A stretch of 64,000 bases of DNA from Heyndrickxia acidicola (lineage in GTDB: Bacteria; Bacillota; Bacilli; Bacillales; Bacillaceae_C). The position numbers and the translations under genes are program-made. The stretch spans positions 1,438,847 to 1,502,846 of the forward strand of contig NZ_KV440953.1 in assembly GCF_001636425.1 (NCBI RefSeq), written 5' to 3'. Shown here piece by piece: positions 16,923-25,306 of the stretch (positions are counted from its first letter, which is position 1; every line of letters starts with the position of its first letter). The notes beneath the pieces are model-generated. The model made no database searches and had not been told where the DNA came from. It saw only the letters and a list, made by a program, of their open reading frames with translations.

Positions 16923-17972
16923 TTATAAAACGGATATATGCCCTGGGTTCTCAGCTGTTACTTCGCCAATTAAACCAGCTTCAACGTCAGCCTTTATCAG
17001 TTCAGCCAGAAGGGATTCTGCTTCTTCTCCGGCAACAGCGATTAAAAGGCCTCCAGAAGTAACTGCATCACATAAAATCCAACGATCAATTTGGTCCATC
17101 GTTTCTGGATATGTCACAGATCCTTCTAAATGGGCAAAATTATTTTTCGTCCCGCCTGGAACAGCGCCTGCCTCCGCAAGCTCTCTAACACGATCTAAAA
17201 CCGGAACTTGATCTTTTATAATCCGAAGTCCTGCCTGGCTGCCTTTTGCCATTTCAGAAGCATGTCCTAAAAGGCCAAAGCCTGTTACGTCCGTACATGC
17301 ATGCACGTTGTAGGCTTCCATTATTTCGGCAGCTGTTTTATTCAAGGTTGCCATTACCCTTGTAACCCGGTCAATTTCTTCCTGGCTAACTAAGCCTCTT
17401 TTAATGGAAGTGGTCGTAATCCCTACCCCGATCGGTTTTGTCAGAATCAATTTATCTCCAGGCTTCGCTCCTGCATTCGCCCTTACTTTATCAGGATGTA
17501 CAAGTCCAGTAACAGCTAAACCAAACTTTGGTTCCTGATCATCAATAGAATGGCCGCCAACAAGTGTTGCCCCGGCTTCTCTTAATTTATCACCGGCTCC
17601 GCGCATAATATCGGCCAATATTTTCTTATCTAATACAGATATCGGAAATGCCACAATATTTAAAGCTGTAAGCGGTTTTCCCCCCATTGCATAGATATCG
17701 CTAATGGCGTTTGCAGCTGCTACCTGGCCAAATGAATATGGATCATCGACAATCGGTGTAAAAAAGTCAACTGTTTGAACAAGCGCTAACTCATCACTTA
17801 AACGGTATACCCCTGCATCATCACTTGTATCAAGTCCAACCAATAAATTGGGATCAGGCTGGGAAGGAGGCAGCGTGCGAATGACTTCTGATAAATCAGC
17901 TGGGCCTATTTTGCATCCACATCCCCCTTTTGAGGTGAATGAAGTTAATTTAATATTATTTTCCTGTGTCAT
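16923..17972 (-). CDS. selD: Selenide, water dikinase (selenophosphate synthetase), Cys form
   Basis: Makes selenophosphate from selenide and ATP. 349 aa, normal length. The N-terminal active-site loop reads GGCGCKIGP, with catalytic Cys18 (codon TGT, not a UGA selenocysteine codon) and Lys21. ATP-site segments LLVGLDTSDDAGVYR, VDFFTPIVDDPYSFG, NAISDIYAMGG and VGGHSIDD are all present. First gene of the selD-mnmH unit. Since the enzyme is the Cys form and the partner is mnmH, the supported use of selenium here is tRNA selenouridine. No selA, selB or SECIS-bearing gene is in the window. Upstream lies a divergent promoter region. Confidence 0.97.
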   Translation of the reverse strand: MTQENNIKLTSFTSKGGCGCKIGPADLSEVIRTLPPSQPDPNLLVGLDTSDDAGVYRLSDELALVQTVDFFTPIVDDPYSFGQVAAANAISDIYAMGGKPLTALNIVAFPISVLDKKILADIMRGAGDKLREAGATLVGGHSIDDQEPKFGLAVTGLVHPDKVRANAGAKPGDKLILTKPIGVGITTTSIKRGLVSQEEIDRVTRVMATLNKTAAEIMEAYNVHACTDVTGFGLLGHASEMAKGSQAGLRIIKDQVPVLDRVRELAEAGAVPGGTKNNFAHLEGSVTYPETMDQIDRWILCDAVTSGGLLIAVAGEEAESLLAELIKADVEAGLIGEVTAENPGHISVL

Positions 17973-18168
17973 TAAAAGATCAACCTTTCTTTATTACACT
18001 GAAAATCACTTATATTATTATAAATCACTTCAGTACAAATTGCACTGCATCGGCTTGTCTGCAGGTTTAAGCAATATTTCTACTAATTTACTGGAATATA
18101 TAGTATAATAAAATGTCTTTTGTTTCTTTTTCAAACTATAACTATTCTCTATGTCTGGAGTGATACAC

Positions 18169-19239
18169 ATGTCACAAGTAAATCCATCTGTCACGCCTGG
18201 ACCTTCACATAACCGGAAAACGGTATTTTTTGCGGTTTTATTTTTGGTTATTGCAGTGGCAGGTTTGATGTATGTAAAATGGTGGCCTTATTACCATAAG
18301 ATGCTGGCTGCAGCCAGTACGCATTCAATTGGAGCTTCTATTTTAGGAGACGCCGATACTTCTTCTTCACCCTCCTGGGCAAATACATGGAAATATGCAG
18401 AAGCCTATTTTCTCGCAATCTGGAAAGCTGCAATTCTGGGAGTTGTACTAGGCTCTCTCATCCAGGTGCTATTGCCTTCTCAATGGCTTTTAAGAGTCCT
18501 AGGTAAAACATCCTTTGGCAGTACAGCTATTGCTGGACTCGCTGCGGTACCAGGGATGATGTGCACCTGCTGCGCTGCACCAATGGCAGTTGGTTTACGC
18601 AAAAAGAATGCTTCTGTTGGCTCAAGCCTTGCGTTTTGGCTGGGCAATCCAACTATTAATCCTGCAACCCTTATTTTCATGACATTTGTTCTTTCATGGA
18701 AATTCACCCTGATCCGTTTAGTGTTTGGATTGGTTTTAACCTTTGGTGTAAGCTATCTTGCAAATCGTTTTGCTAAGAATACTGAACCGGTCAATATAGA
18801 CAAGCTAATCAAGAATAAGGAAACCGAAGCTCAAGATTCATTTATAGTTCGCTGGGGAAAAAGCATTGGCAGCATGATTCTTTATTTGGTCCCTGCTTAT
18901 TTCCTCTCCGTTCTTATTGTCAGTGCGGCACGTGTTTGGTTATTCCCTCACATAAGTGCTGGAGCGTCCAATAACATTTGGATGATCGTATTTTTTGCGA
19001 TTGCCGGGATGATTTTTGTGATTCCGACAGCAGCTGAGATTCCAATTATTCAAACGTTCATTACCTTCGGGCTTGGTACAGGACCAGCAGCAGCTCTTTT
19101 ACTCACACTTCCATCCATCAGCCTTCCATCACTGATTATGGTTGGAAGATCTTTTCCAAAACGTGTACTCTTTTTTGTTGTTGTGTCGGTTGTAGTATTG
19201 GGAATATTAAGCGGACTTGTCGGGATGTTCATCCTTTAA
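18169..19239 (+). CDS. DUF318/ArsP-family permease divergent from selD
   Basis: 356-aa integral membrane protein of the permease family PF03773 (ArsP_1, DUF318). The first helix is at about residues 16-36. Two conserved blocks follow: the first ends GMMCTCCAAPMAVGLRKK, the second reads IPTAAEIPIIQTFITFG. The CTCC motif within the membrane is characteristic. Characterised relatives (ArsP) export trivalent organoarsenicals, but most members have no known substrate. GGAGTG lies 7 nt before the ATG at 18,169. The ATG 18 bp upstream lacks a site. A TATAAT at 18,104-18,109 is a plausible -10 box. Its position head to head with selD raises the possibility of a selenium- or metalloid-linked role, which is inference only. 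Confidence 0.87.
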   Translation: MSQVNPSVTPGPSHNRKTVFFAVLFLVIAVAGLMYVKWWPYYHKMLAAASTHSIGASILGDADTSSSPSWANTWKYAEAYFLAIWKAAILGVVLGSLIQVLLPSQWLLRVLGKTSFGSTAIAGLAAVPGMMCTCCAAPMAVGLRKKNASVGSSLAFWLGNPTINPATLIFMTFVLSWKFTLIRLVFGLVLTFGVSYLANRFAKNTEPVNIDKLIKNKETEAQDSFIVRWGKSIGSMILYLVPAYFLSVLIVSAARVWLFPHISAGASNNIWMIVFFAIAGMIFVIPTAAEIPIIQTFITFGLGTGPAAALLLTLPSISLPSLIMVGRSFPKRVLFFVVVSVVVLGILSGLVGMFIL

Positions 19240-19248
19240 AAGCTGCAT

Positions 19249-19293
19249 AAAAGGGCTGGAAAGGCAATACTGCGCCTTTCCGGCCCTTTTTAT
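19249..19293 (+). terminator. Terminator of the permease gene
   Basis: aaaagggctggaaaggc (19,249-19,265) pairs with gcctttccggccctttt (19,274-19,290), then Ts. Confidence 0.93.
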
Positions 19294-19364
19294 ACACTCC
19301 GCACGGTATTCCGTCCAATAAAAGACATCCTATTTTCATTTTGAAACGATATCTCTGTTAATCT

Positions 19365-19440
19365 TGCTTGTTGATTCCCACTGAAGGAACTAAGCTTTCC
19401 ATGGGCGGCAGGGGATACTCGTCGTAGCAGGCTGGTTAGA
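19365..19440. repeat. Family IV repeat, decayed fragment
   Basis: ttgttgattcccactgaagg followed by aagctttccatgggcggcag resembles the left part of the Bacillaceae repeat that begins GTTGATTTCCGCTGCAGGCA. Only partial. Confidence 0.5.
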
Positions 19441-19448
19441 TGGATCAG

Positions 19449-19613
19449 CTAACTGGATTTCCCTTTCGTTTCTTTTAAATAAATTTCCTCTAAATCGGTT
19501 AGTGTCAAGTTGTATAATTGCTGGTCCTCCAATTTATATACTCCGTAGTCAAGCAGTTTAGCAATATAGTGGTTTTTCAATCTTTCAACTTCTGCCCTCA
19601 GATAATTTGCCAT
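19449..19613 (-). CDS. fbpA: FbpA-like small basic protein
   Basis: 54 aa. The core LRAEVERLKNHYIAKLLDYG then VYKLEDQQLYNLTLTDLEEI matches the FbpA (Fur-regulated basic protein) domain: a charged helix, then GVYK, QLYxLTLxxLE. In B. subtilis FbpA acts with the small RNA FsrA in the iron-sparing response and is Fur-regulated. I saw no convincing Fur box upstream. AAGGAG lies about 9 nt before the ATG at 19,613. An ATG 27 bp further up has weaker support. Rather acidic/neutral, despite the family name. Confidence 0.78.
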   Translation of the reverse strand: MANYLRAEVERLKNHYIAKLLDYGVYKLEDQQLYNLTLTDLEEIYLKETKGKSS

Positions 19614-19879
19614 GCTCCCACTCTCCTTTTCATTTGACATGATATCCTCTATCCCTTTTTCTCCATTTAGATGCTTGGACTCTTATTACCTATATCGCCT
19701 GATTGATTTTCAGCCCTTGATAAAATGTATTTCTTATTCAATTAACTGCATGGTTTTTTTGAATGGCAACTGGTTTTTCAATCCTGCTTTTCTCTATCCT
19801 TATCGTAAAAGGTTTTGTAATTCCCTTCTATGTTTTCGTAAATATTCCTAACAAAGTTTTTCTCTCCTGTGGATTTCCA

Positions 19880-19896
19880 TGTAAGAATTTCTCACA
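19880..19896 (+). promoter_or_regulatory. TnrA box upstream of tnrA
   Basis: TGTAAGAATTTCTCACA matches the TnrA/GlnR consensus TGTNANAWWWTMTNACA at all 17 positions. A TATATT-like -10 lies about 19,924-19,931, which puts the box centre roughly 48 bp upstream of the predicted transcription start. That is where TnrA sites sit in TnrA-activated promoters. It implies autoactivation of tnrA, as known in B. subtilis. Confidence 0.93.
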
Positions 19897-19961
19897 TCAA
19901 ACCACACATTCTTTCGAAAATAGTATATATTAGAATCAAAGCTTAGAAATGAGGGGTCCAC

Positions 19962-20282
19962 TTGGGAACAAATCGGGAATTCTACATGAATAAGAAAGTA
20001 ATTTCAATTGGAACAGTTTGCGAACTGACCGGACTAAGCGAAAGGCAAATTCGTTATTATGAGGAAAGGAAGCTGATCTTTCCTGAAAGAATGAACGGGG
20101 GCATTAGGAAATATTCCTTTTTGGATGTAGAAATACTGATTGATATTGCTAATAAACGTGAGGAAGGCGTGCAAACAGCTGAGATAAAAAAAGAAATGAA
20201 CAAGAAAAATAAATACGACGCCGCAGCAAGAGACCAGGCAATCAAAGGGCAGCTAAATGCGTATTTCCATAAAAGAAGCTAA
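19962..20282 (+). CDS. tnrA: Nitrogen-limitation transcription factor TnrA (MerR family)
   Basis: 106 aa. The MerR-type winged helix is at about residues 12-78: KKVISIGTVCELTGLSERQI, RYYEERKLIFPER, RKYSFLDVEILIDIANKREE, GVQTAEIKKEM. The C-terminus KGQLNAYFHKRS matches the TnrA tail that binds feedback-inhibited glutamine synthetase. It lacks the longer GlnR tail, and the gene is not next to glnA, both arguing for TnrA over GlnR. Start is TTG 19,962 with GAGGGG upstream. An internal ATG at residue 9 is an alternative. Preceded by a full-consensus TnrA box. Confidence 0.93.
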   Translation: MGTNREFYMNKKVISIGTVCELTGLSERQIRYYEERKLIFPERMNGGIRKYSFLDVEILIDIANKREEGVQTAEIKKEMNKKNKYDAAARDQAIKGQLNAYFHKRS

Positions 20283-20288
20283 CATATA

Positions 20289-20325
20289 GGGGTCAGACCC
20301 CTTTTGTGCTTTAAAGCACAAAAGG
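20289..20325. repeat. Double palindrome after tnrA (GGGGTC-A-GACCCC plus 26-bp perfect palindrome)
   Basis: ggggtcagacccc (20,289-20,301) runs into a perfect palindrome of 26 bp at 20,300-20,325 (left half ccttttgtgcttt). A similar structure with longer arms is at 61,783-61,841 and a weaker one near 46,058-46,090. It may act as the tnrA terminator, although the T run is short. Confidence 0.7.
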
Positions 20326-20413
20326 AAAAGATAGCAGTTTACACTCACCTGCTATCACTGTCTTTCGGCTTTTATTTGATGGGTCCTTATCATCCACTTT
20401 CCCCCCAAAGGTA

Positions 20414-20806
20414 TCAGTCCAAAAATTTTTCCCTTAGATGAGGCTGCGGAAGCATGCAGCTTTCAGATTTACCAAACCATTTATAGCGGTTTTTAGCCAC
20501 AAGCCTGTAGAAAAAATTTCTGATCGGGGAAGGAATCACTCGAAGAAACCATAAAAGCTTCCAATATCCCTTTAAATGTCTGCAAATCCTCAATGCAGCT
20601 AAAGATTGGGTATAAGCTTTTCCTTCTTCAATAAGTACAACACTTTGCATATCTTCCTTTACTCCGTACTCTTTAAGCAGTTTTCCACCATTTTTCCCTT
20701 GAAGAGAAGCAAAACGAAAATATCCTTCTACATCTCTTTTTATAATAAATTGTACACTGCTGCTGCAGAGATTACATTCTCCATCGAACAGAACAATTCC
20801 TGACAT
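20414..20806 (-). CDS. DCC family thiol-disulfide oxidoreductase (DUF393, YuxK-like)
   Basis: 130 aa. The N-terminus IVLFDGECNLCSSSVQFI holds the DxxCxxC active motif (Asp8, Cys11, Cys14). FRFASLQGKNGGKLL and a C-terminal RLVAKNRYKWFGK, also typical of the family, follow. Such proteins are predicted thioredoxin-like oxidoreductases with unknown partners. Start at ATG 20,806 with GGTGG 5 nt upstream. A longer frame reaches 20,878 without a ribosome binding site. The final residues include a third Cys (SESCMLP). Stand-alone gene. Confidence 0.88.
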   Translation of the reverse strand: MSGIVLFDGECNLCSSSVQFIIKRDVEGYFRFASLQGKNGGKLLKEYGVKEDMQSVVLIEEGKAYTQSLAALRICRHLKGYWKLLWFLRVIPSPIRNFFYRLVAKNRYKWFGKSESCMLPQPHLREKFLD

Positions 20807-21151
20807 AGTTCCACCAGCTTTTAAGAATTTTTTCTTCAGGGCTATAATAATCACTGTTTTCCTGTTGATAATAGGCATTATTGCTATATAGCCATTCCTG
20901 CCTCGTTTCTATTTTTATCATTCTAGATCTTATTTTTAAGTCTGTAGTATAAATCCTATTTGTATATAATACCAATCACAAAAAAGGCTAAACATTTATG
21001 GTTATAGTTTATCAAAAAAATCTCTTTGCAATTTGAGAACAACTCACCATTTCCTCATCACTCGTGGTTGTCAGCGGTTTTTTCAGAGGAGAAAGTATAA
21101 AATTTCTTATTACATAAATTGTTTAACTAATATAGTCGCTGTTTAGCTCAC

Positions 21152-21428
21152 GCGCCTATCGCCCAGCGGATTTCTGCGTCTCCTCCATACGATAAGTCAA
21201 CATCTAGTTTCCTTTATCTCAGTCGAAGACTCTAAAATCCGTACGCCGATGAGCAAGGCGCTTGCGCTTTTCTTTTGTCTAGTTCCAGCGCCTATCGGCT
21301 AGCGAATTTCTGCGTCTCCTCCCTAGGATAAGTCAACATCAGCTCGTGAACAACCTCGCTGTGTTTCCTTTATCTCAGTCGAAGACTCTGAAATCCGTAC
21401 GCCGATGAGCAAGGCGCTTGCGCTTTTC
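21152..21428. repeat. Family V repeat, two tandem units
   Basis: Unit 1 (21,152-21,272) and unit 2 (21,288-21,428) both run from gcgcctatcg to gcgcttgcgcttttc and are nearly identical. Unit 2 has about 20 extra bp containing agctcgtgaacaacctcgct. This GC-richer repeat type is common between genes in Bacillaceae. The remainder of the 736-bp gap (20,807-21,542) holds no supportable gene. Confidence 0.88.
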
Positions 21429-21542
21429 TTGCTTTTTCCGATGAATTGAACATCCCTTTTAAAAGTGTTTTAATAGGTTTACAACATAAGAATTACGTTT
21501 ATATTAAGGTATGTGATCAGAATAAGTAAAGGGGATTGAACA

Positions 21543-22457
21543 ATGAAACTTGGTTACGCCTGCATAAACCTGACTCTTCCTACTAAATTTAAAACATGCC
21601 GGCTTAAAACAGTGGAAACAGAGGGGATCTGTAAAGTGAAGGATTTGACACTGCATAATCTTTCCGAGGTCCTTCGTGCTGTCAAATGGAATGCAGACCA
21701 CGGCATTTTAATGTACAGGATATCAAGCGATATAATCCCTTTTGCCTCCCATGAAATCACTAATGATTGGATATGGTGGGAGGACACGGATGTTCTCAGA
21801 TTAGCAAAAGAAATTAAAGAAGTGAAGCATCAATATCATATGAGGTTTAGCTGTCATCCCGGTCAATATACACTCCTCAACTCTCCAAGAGAAGAGGTTG
21901 TGCTCCGCTCCTTGGAAGATCTAATGTACCATAACCTGCTGATGGACCTACTTGAAGGACAAGATATGATCCTGCATGTCGGCGGTGCATATGGTGACAA
22001 AGTACAAGCCAAAGAACGATTTATACAAGCATACAACCAGCTGCCCACTGGAATAAAGGACAAATTGCGCCTTGAGAATGATCATACTATTTTTACTATT
22101 TCCGATGTTGTGGAGATTTCAAGCAAATGCGGTGTCCCTATTTGTTTTGATATCCACCATAGTAATTGTAATCCCCCGATAGAGCCTGTAGAGAGCTTTA
22201 TTCCATCCATTATTCGATCATGGGACGGATATGGCCGCCCCAAAACCCATATTAGCTCAGGACGAAATAGCAAAACAGATCCAGCTCACCACGATTACAT
22301 ATTAGAAGAAGATTTTGAAGCCTATTGCAATATATTAAAAGGATACGAAGTAGATATGATGTTTGAAGCAAAGAAAAAAGAACAGGCTGTATTGCGAATG
22401 ATGAATTGGATTCAGAAAACAAATAAAGAAACAGAATTTCATATTGAAGGCCTATAA
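21543..22457 (+). CDS. uvsE: UV damage endonuclease UvsE (UVDE)
   Basis: 304 aa TIM-barrel endonuclease that nicks 5' of UV photoproducts and other lesions. Typical family blocks: MKLGYACINLTL at the start, MYRISSDIIPFASHE, RFSCHPGQYTLLNSP, HVGGAYGDK, LENDHTIFTI, CFDIHHSNCNP and THISSGRNSKTDPAHHDYI. These carry the His/Glu/Asp residues that bind the metal cluster. The length is normal. AAAGGGG precedes the ATG. Monocistronic with its own terminator. Part of sporulating bacteria's UV defence by family knowledge. Confidence 0.96.
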   Translation: MKLGYACINLTLPTKFKTCRLKTVETEGICKVKDLTLHNLSEVLRAVKWNADHGILMYRISSDIIPFASHEITNDWIWWEDTDVLRLAKEIKEVKHQYHMRFSCHPGQYTLLNSPREEVVLRSLEDLMYHNLLMDLLEGQDMILHVGGAYGDKVQAKERFIQAYNQLPTGIKDKLRLENDHTIFTISDVVEISSKCGVPICFDIHHSNCNPPIEPVESFIPSIIRSWDGYGRPKTHISSGRNSKTDPAHHDYILEEDFEAYCNILKGYEVDMMFEAKKKEQAVLRMMNWIQKTNKETEFHIEGL

Positions 22458-22538
22458 ACGTGTTTCAGGCGGCCATCTCTAATGGACTTTGAACGAATCA
22501 GGAGAAAAAGCTGATCCAGCGTCTTAAGCACACCGTTA

Positions 22539-22588
22539 GGAACTCCTTATCCATACTCTAAAAAGTAATAAAGGAGTTCCCTTTTTTT
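22539..22588 (+). terminator. Terminator of uvsE
   Basis: ggaactcctt (22,539-22,548) pairs with aaggagttcc (22,571-22,580), then seven Ts. Confidence 0.9.
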
Positions 22589-22617
22589 ATGTGAAAATCT
22601 CAAATTCACTAGTATAT

Positions 22618-22762
22618 ATTGTTGATTTACGTACAAAGAATTATTCCGTGTGTTTTCTGTCTTCGTGGCATCTTTTCTTATGCTATTCCCAAGTTTTAAT
22701 ACTGAATAGATATTTAAAATGAAATTTCTGTGTTAATAGCAACAAAGTTTACGAAAAGAGCC
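22618..22762. repeat. Family I MITE-like element, copy E (left end lost)
   Basis: Closely matches copy C over its interior (tacgtacaaag, attattccgtgtgtt, ctgtcttcgtggcatctttt) and keeps the right end GTTTACGAAAAGAGCC. The left 16 bp are replaced by unrelated sequence, so no target duplication can be read. It lies between the 3' ends of convergent uvsE and the methyltransferase gene. Confidence 0.85.
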
Positions 22763-22811
22763 TTTAAAAAACACCCGTATTTCTCCTATCCATCACCATT
22801 TTTGCAGATGG

Positions 22812-23582
22812 TTATGACTTTATTGCTTTTAAAAGCACGGCTTCACCCTTAAATGACTTTACATCCCCATTTTCTATTTGAATAGAAAATTTCTTCTTTA
22901 TTGGGTCTGCTGCTTTTGCCATTATTTCGTTTAGCTCGGCTTTTACCGATTCTTGCAATCTCATCCTGTCACACCATTCTTGAAACATAAATGTTTTTTC
23001 AAAACGATATGTTTCCTCTATAACGAAACCCTCTTGCTCGAGCATTTGTATCCATTCGGTTTTCTTCCATGCTCTAAAATGACTGTAATCTCTTATTTTT
23101 TCTACTGTATTGTAAAATTCGTCGAATTCCTTCCTTTCAGGCGCCACATTGTCATCTAGTAAAAACTGTCCTCCAAATACTAGTATTCGATAAACTTCTG
23201 ACACAAATTTATCCACATGAGGAAAATGATGAGGAGCAATTCTGCATGTTACAATTTCAAAGCTTTCCTTTTCCAAAGGAAGATTTTCGGCATCACCCTG
23301 CAGGAAGTCCACATTGAGATTTCCATTTTGTTTTATGAATTTTTCAGCAGCCGTCAGCATTTCAGACGTTAAATCTACAGCTGTCACCTTTTGTACGAAG
23401 GGAGCAAAAGCATTGGCAGTATGGCCACCGCCAGTCGCAATATCCACTGCGCGTTCATTTCCCTGCAGATTAGCAATCTCAATCATTTTGGCAAGATCCT
23501 TACCTTTTTTATGAATTAGACTGCTGACGTATGACTCTGCATTTTTTCCAAATTGATCTTGAACATCTTTCTTTATGCTCAT
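22812..23582 (-). CDS. Class I SAM-dependent methyltransferase (YcgJ-like)
   Basis: 256 aa. SAM-binding motif I is AVDIATGGGHTANAF, followed by VTAVDLTSEML (motif post I) and GDAENLPLEKESFEIVTCR with APHHFPH (motif II region). Overall it belongs to the UbiE/Coq5-type Methyltransf_11 group and resembles B. subtilis YcgJ. The methyl acceptor is unknown. The ATG at 23,582 has GGGGTG about 6 nt upstream. Upstream in-frame GTG and ATG codons overlap that site. Single gene, no recognisable partner. Confidence 0.83.
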   Translation of the reverse strand: MSIKKDVQDQFGKNAESYVSSLIHKKGKDLAKMIEIANLQGNERAVDIATGGGHTANAFAPFVQKVTAVDLTSEMLTAAEKFIKQNGNLNVDFLQGDAENLPLEKESFEIVTCRIAPHHFPHVDKFVSEVYRILVFGGQFLLDDNVAPERKEFDEFYNTVEKIRDYSHFRAWKKTEWIQMLEQEGFVIEETYRFEKTFMFQEWCDRMRLQESVKAELNEIMAKAADPIKKKFSIQIENGDVKSFKGEAVLLKAIKS

Positions 23583-23719
23583 TTTCATCACCCCATCATA
23601 TGGTAAATCGCTTATATCCTTACTATATTCAATTTTTCCGATAAATCAATTTTTTGTTTTTTATAGATAATCATAAATAAAATTTATGACCTAGTTATTA
23701 ATAATCGTTCTGTTAATCC

Positions 23720-23830
23720 TGCCTATTGATTTCCCGCTAGCTGTCCGGGGTATGCTTATCGTCTTTCGTCTCCCTTTACCCACTTCTAAGCAGGAATCCC
23801 GCATACCCGCTCAATCAATATGAGGTTAAC
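23720..23830. repeat. Family IV repeat, decayed fragment
   Basis: Starts cctattgatttcccgctagc and ends cgctcaatcaatatgagg. It keeps the ...TTGATTTCCGC / GCTCAATCAA... ends of the Bacillaceae repeat around a diverged middle. The gap 23,583-23,898 has no gene. Confidence 0.5.
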
Positions 23831-23861
23831 TTCAAGATAGAGCTTTAAAAAAGCGATAATA

Positions 23862-23890
23862 AAAAGCAGGTAACCCTTGTACCTGCTTTT
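23862..23890 (-). terminator. Terminator of the branched-chain aminotransferase gene
   Basis: aaaagcaggta (23,862-23,872) pairs with tacctgctttt (23,880-23,890). It reads into Ts on the minus strand. Confidence 0.85.
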
Positions 23891-23898
23891 CATACATA

Positions 23899-24990
23899 TT
23901 ATTTAACCAAAAGCCCTTCATCTGCCTTTTGAGTCCATTCGAGTACGTCCGGCAATGAACCTTTTTGGATGCCTGTTATGGTCGTATATAGCTTTTGAGA
24001 AATTTCTCCTGTTTTGCCACCGTTCAGAACAATCGTTTTATCTTTCCAGTTCAGCTCTCCTACTGGAGAAATAACGGCTGCCGTTCCTGTTCCGAATGCT
24101 TCAGTCACCTTTCCCTCCTCATGCAGCTCGAAAATTTCTTTTATGGAAATACGCCTTTCAGAAACTGGAATGTCCCAATGTTTTAGCAGCTGAATGACAG
24201 AGTTTCTTGTAACTCCTTCAAGAATGCTTCCATTAAGGGCTGGAGTAACGGCTTCACCGTCAATGATAAAAAAGATATTCATGCTGCCTACTTCTTCAAT
24301 GTAATTCTTTTCGATTCCGTCTAACCAAAGAACCTGCGAATAGCCCTTTGCTGCTGCAACTTCTTGCGCTTTTAAACTAGCTGCGTAATTTCCGCCTGTT
24401 TTTGCTGTACCTGTTCCTCCCGCAACTGCACGTACATAATCGTTTTCAACCAATATTTTAACGGGATTTACTCCAGATTTGTAATACGAACCTACCGGAG
24501 ACATGATAATAATCAACTTAAAATGCTTTGATGGTGCCACACCAAGGTATGGCTCAGTAGATATAACAAATGGACGAATATAAAGAGACATTTCTTCTTT
24601 AGCAGGAATCCATTCCCGATCAATTTGGATTAAGCGTTTAAGAGCATAAATGACAAACTCTTCATTAACAGGAGGAATACATAAACGCTCATTTGATTGA
24701 TTTAAGCGCGCCATATTTTTTTCAGGCCTGAATAACAAAACTTCACCATCAGCGGTTAAATATGCTTTTAGCCCTTCAAAAACCGTCTGTCCATAATGAA
24801 ACACCATGCACGCAGGGTCAAGGGTAATCGGCTGATATGGAACAATTCTTGCATCATGCCAGCCCGTTTCTGATGAATAGTCCATCACAAACATATGGTC
24901 TGTAAATTGAGTTCCAAACTCCAAATGATCAACATCAGGTTTAGCCTTTTTAAATTCGCTTAAGGTTATTTGTAACTTTTCTACTGACAA
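23899..24990 (-). CDS. ilvE: Branched-chain amino acid aminotransferase (class II type, IlvK/YwaA-like)
   Basis: PLP enzyme that transaminates leucine, isoleucine and valine with 2-oxoglutarate. 363 aa, the same length as B. subtilis YwaA (IlvK). Family blocks: YGQTVFEGLKAY, RLCIPP, YIRPFVI, the PLP lysine in GGTGTAKTGGNYAAS (Lys197), EVGSMNIFFI and TEAFGTGTAAVISPVG. Start is TTG 24,990 with AGGAGT about 8 nt upstream. The promoter carries a CodY-like box at its start site. Bacilli often have two such paralogues, so the precise symbol (ilvE or ilvK) is uncertain. Confidence 0.95.
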   Translation of the reverse strand: MSVEKLQITLSEFKKAKPDVDHLEFGTQFTDHMFVMDYSSETGWHDARIVPYQPITLDPACMVFHYGQTVFEGLKAYLTADGEVLLFRPEKNMARLNQSNERLCIPPVNEEFVIYALKRLIQIDREWIPAKEEMSLYIRPFVISTEPYLGVAPSKHFKLIIIMSPVGSYYKSGVNPVKILVENDYVRAVAGGTGTAKTGGNYAASLKAQEVAAAKGYSQVLWLDGIEKNYIEEVGSMNIFFIIDGEAVTPALNGSILEGVTRNSVIQLLKHWDIPVSERRISIKEIFELHEEGKVTEAFGTGTAAVISPVGELNWKDKTIVLNGGKTGEISQKLYTTITGIQKGSLPDVLEWTQKADEGLLVK

Positions 24991-25030
24991 TGTAAAGACT
25001 CCTATCTTTTGTGGTTTGAGGGTAAGATAT

Positions 25031-25080
25031 TGTTTTCTAAATATTAAAATTAATTATACATTTGATTTAAAAGATTTCAA
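25031..25080 (-). promoter_or_regulatory. Sigma-A promoter of the aminotransferase gene with a CodY-like box
   Basis: Minus strand: TTGAAA (25,080-25,075), 16 bp, TATAAT (25,058-25,053). Directly downstream AATATTTAGAAAACA (25,045-25,031) matches the CodY motif AATTTTCWGAAAATT at 11 of 15 positions and covers about +1 to +15, a position suited to repression in rich medium. Confidence 0.6.
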
Positions 25081-25306
25081 CAAAAATGAATAGCTTTACT
25101 AAAAAATTTACCGCTTTTATGATTTGACTATTTCAAAAAAAAAAATCCGCCACCTTATAAATGACTCAAATACGAAAAAGAAATTTTTAAAGAAAATTGT
25201 ACCTAAAATCTTATGTTTACGTCAACAAATTGATTTTACTCCATTGACGTATAAAATTCATTTTCCTATACTTGAAAGGCTGAAAACAGAGGAATCAGGT
25301 GAGAAT

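Noticed and set aside
17918-17926. Possible selenocysteine codon in the SelD active site
   Set aside because: The codon is TGT (Cys), not TGA, and no SECIS-like hairpin is needed.
25124-25306. Upstream extension of the DUF3900-type gene (61 extra codons)
   Set aside because: Lys-rich, non-conserved-looking, with no ribosome binding site at its start, while AGGTGAG marks the ATG at 25,307.
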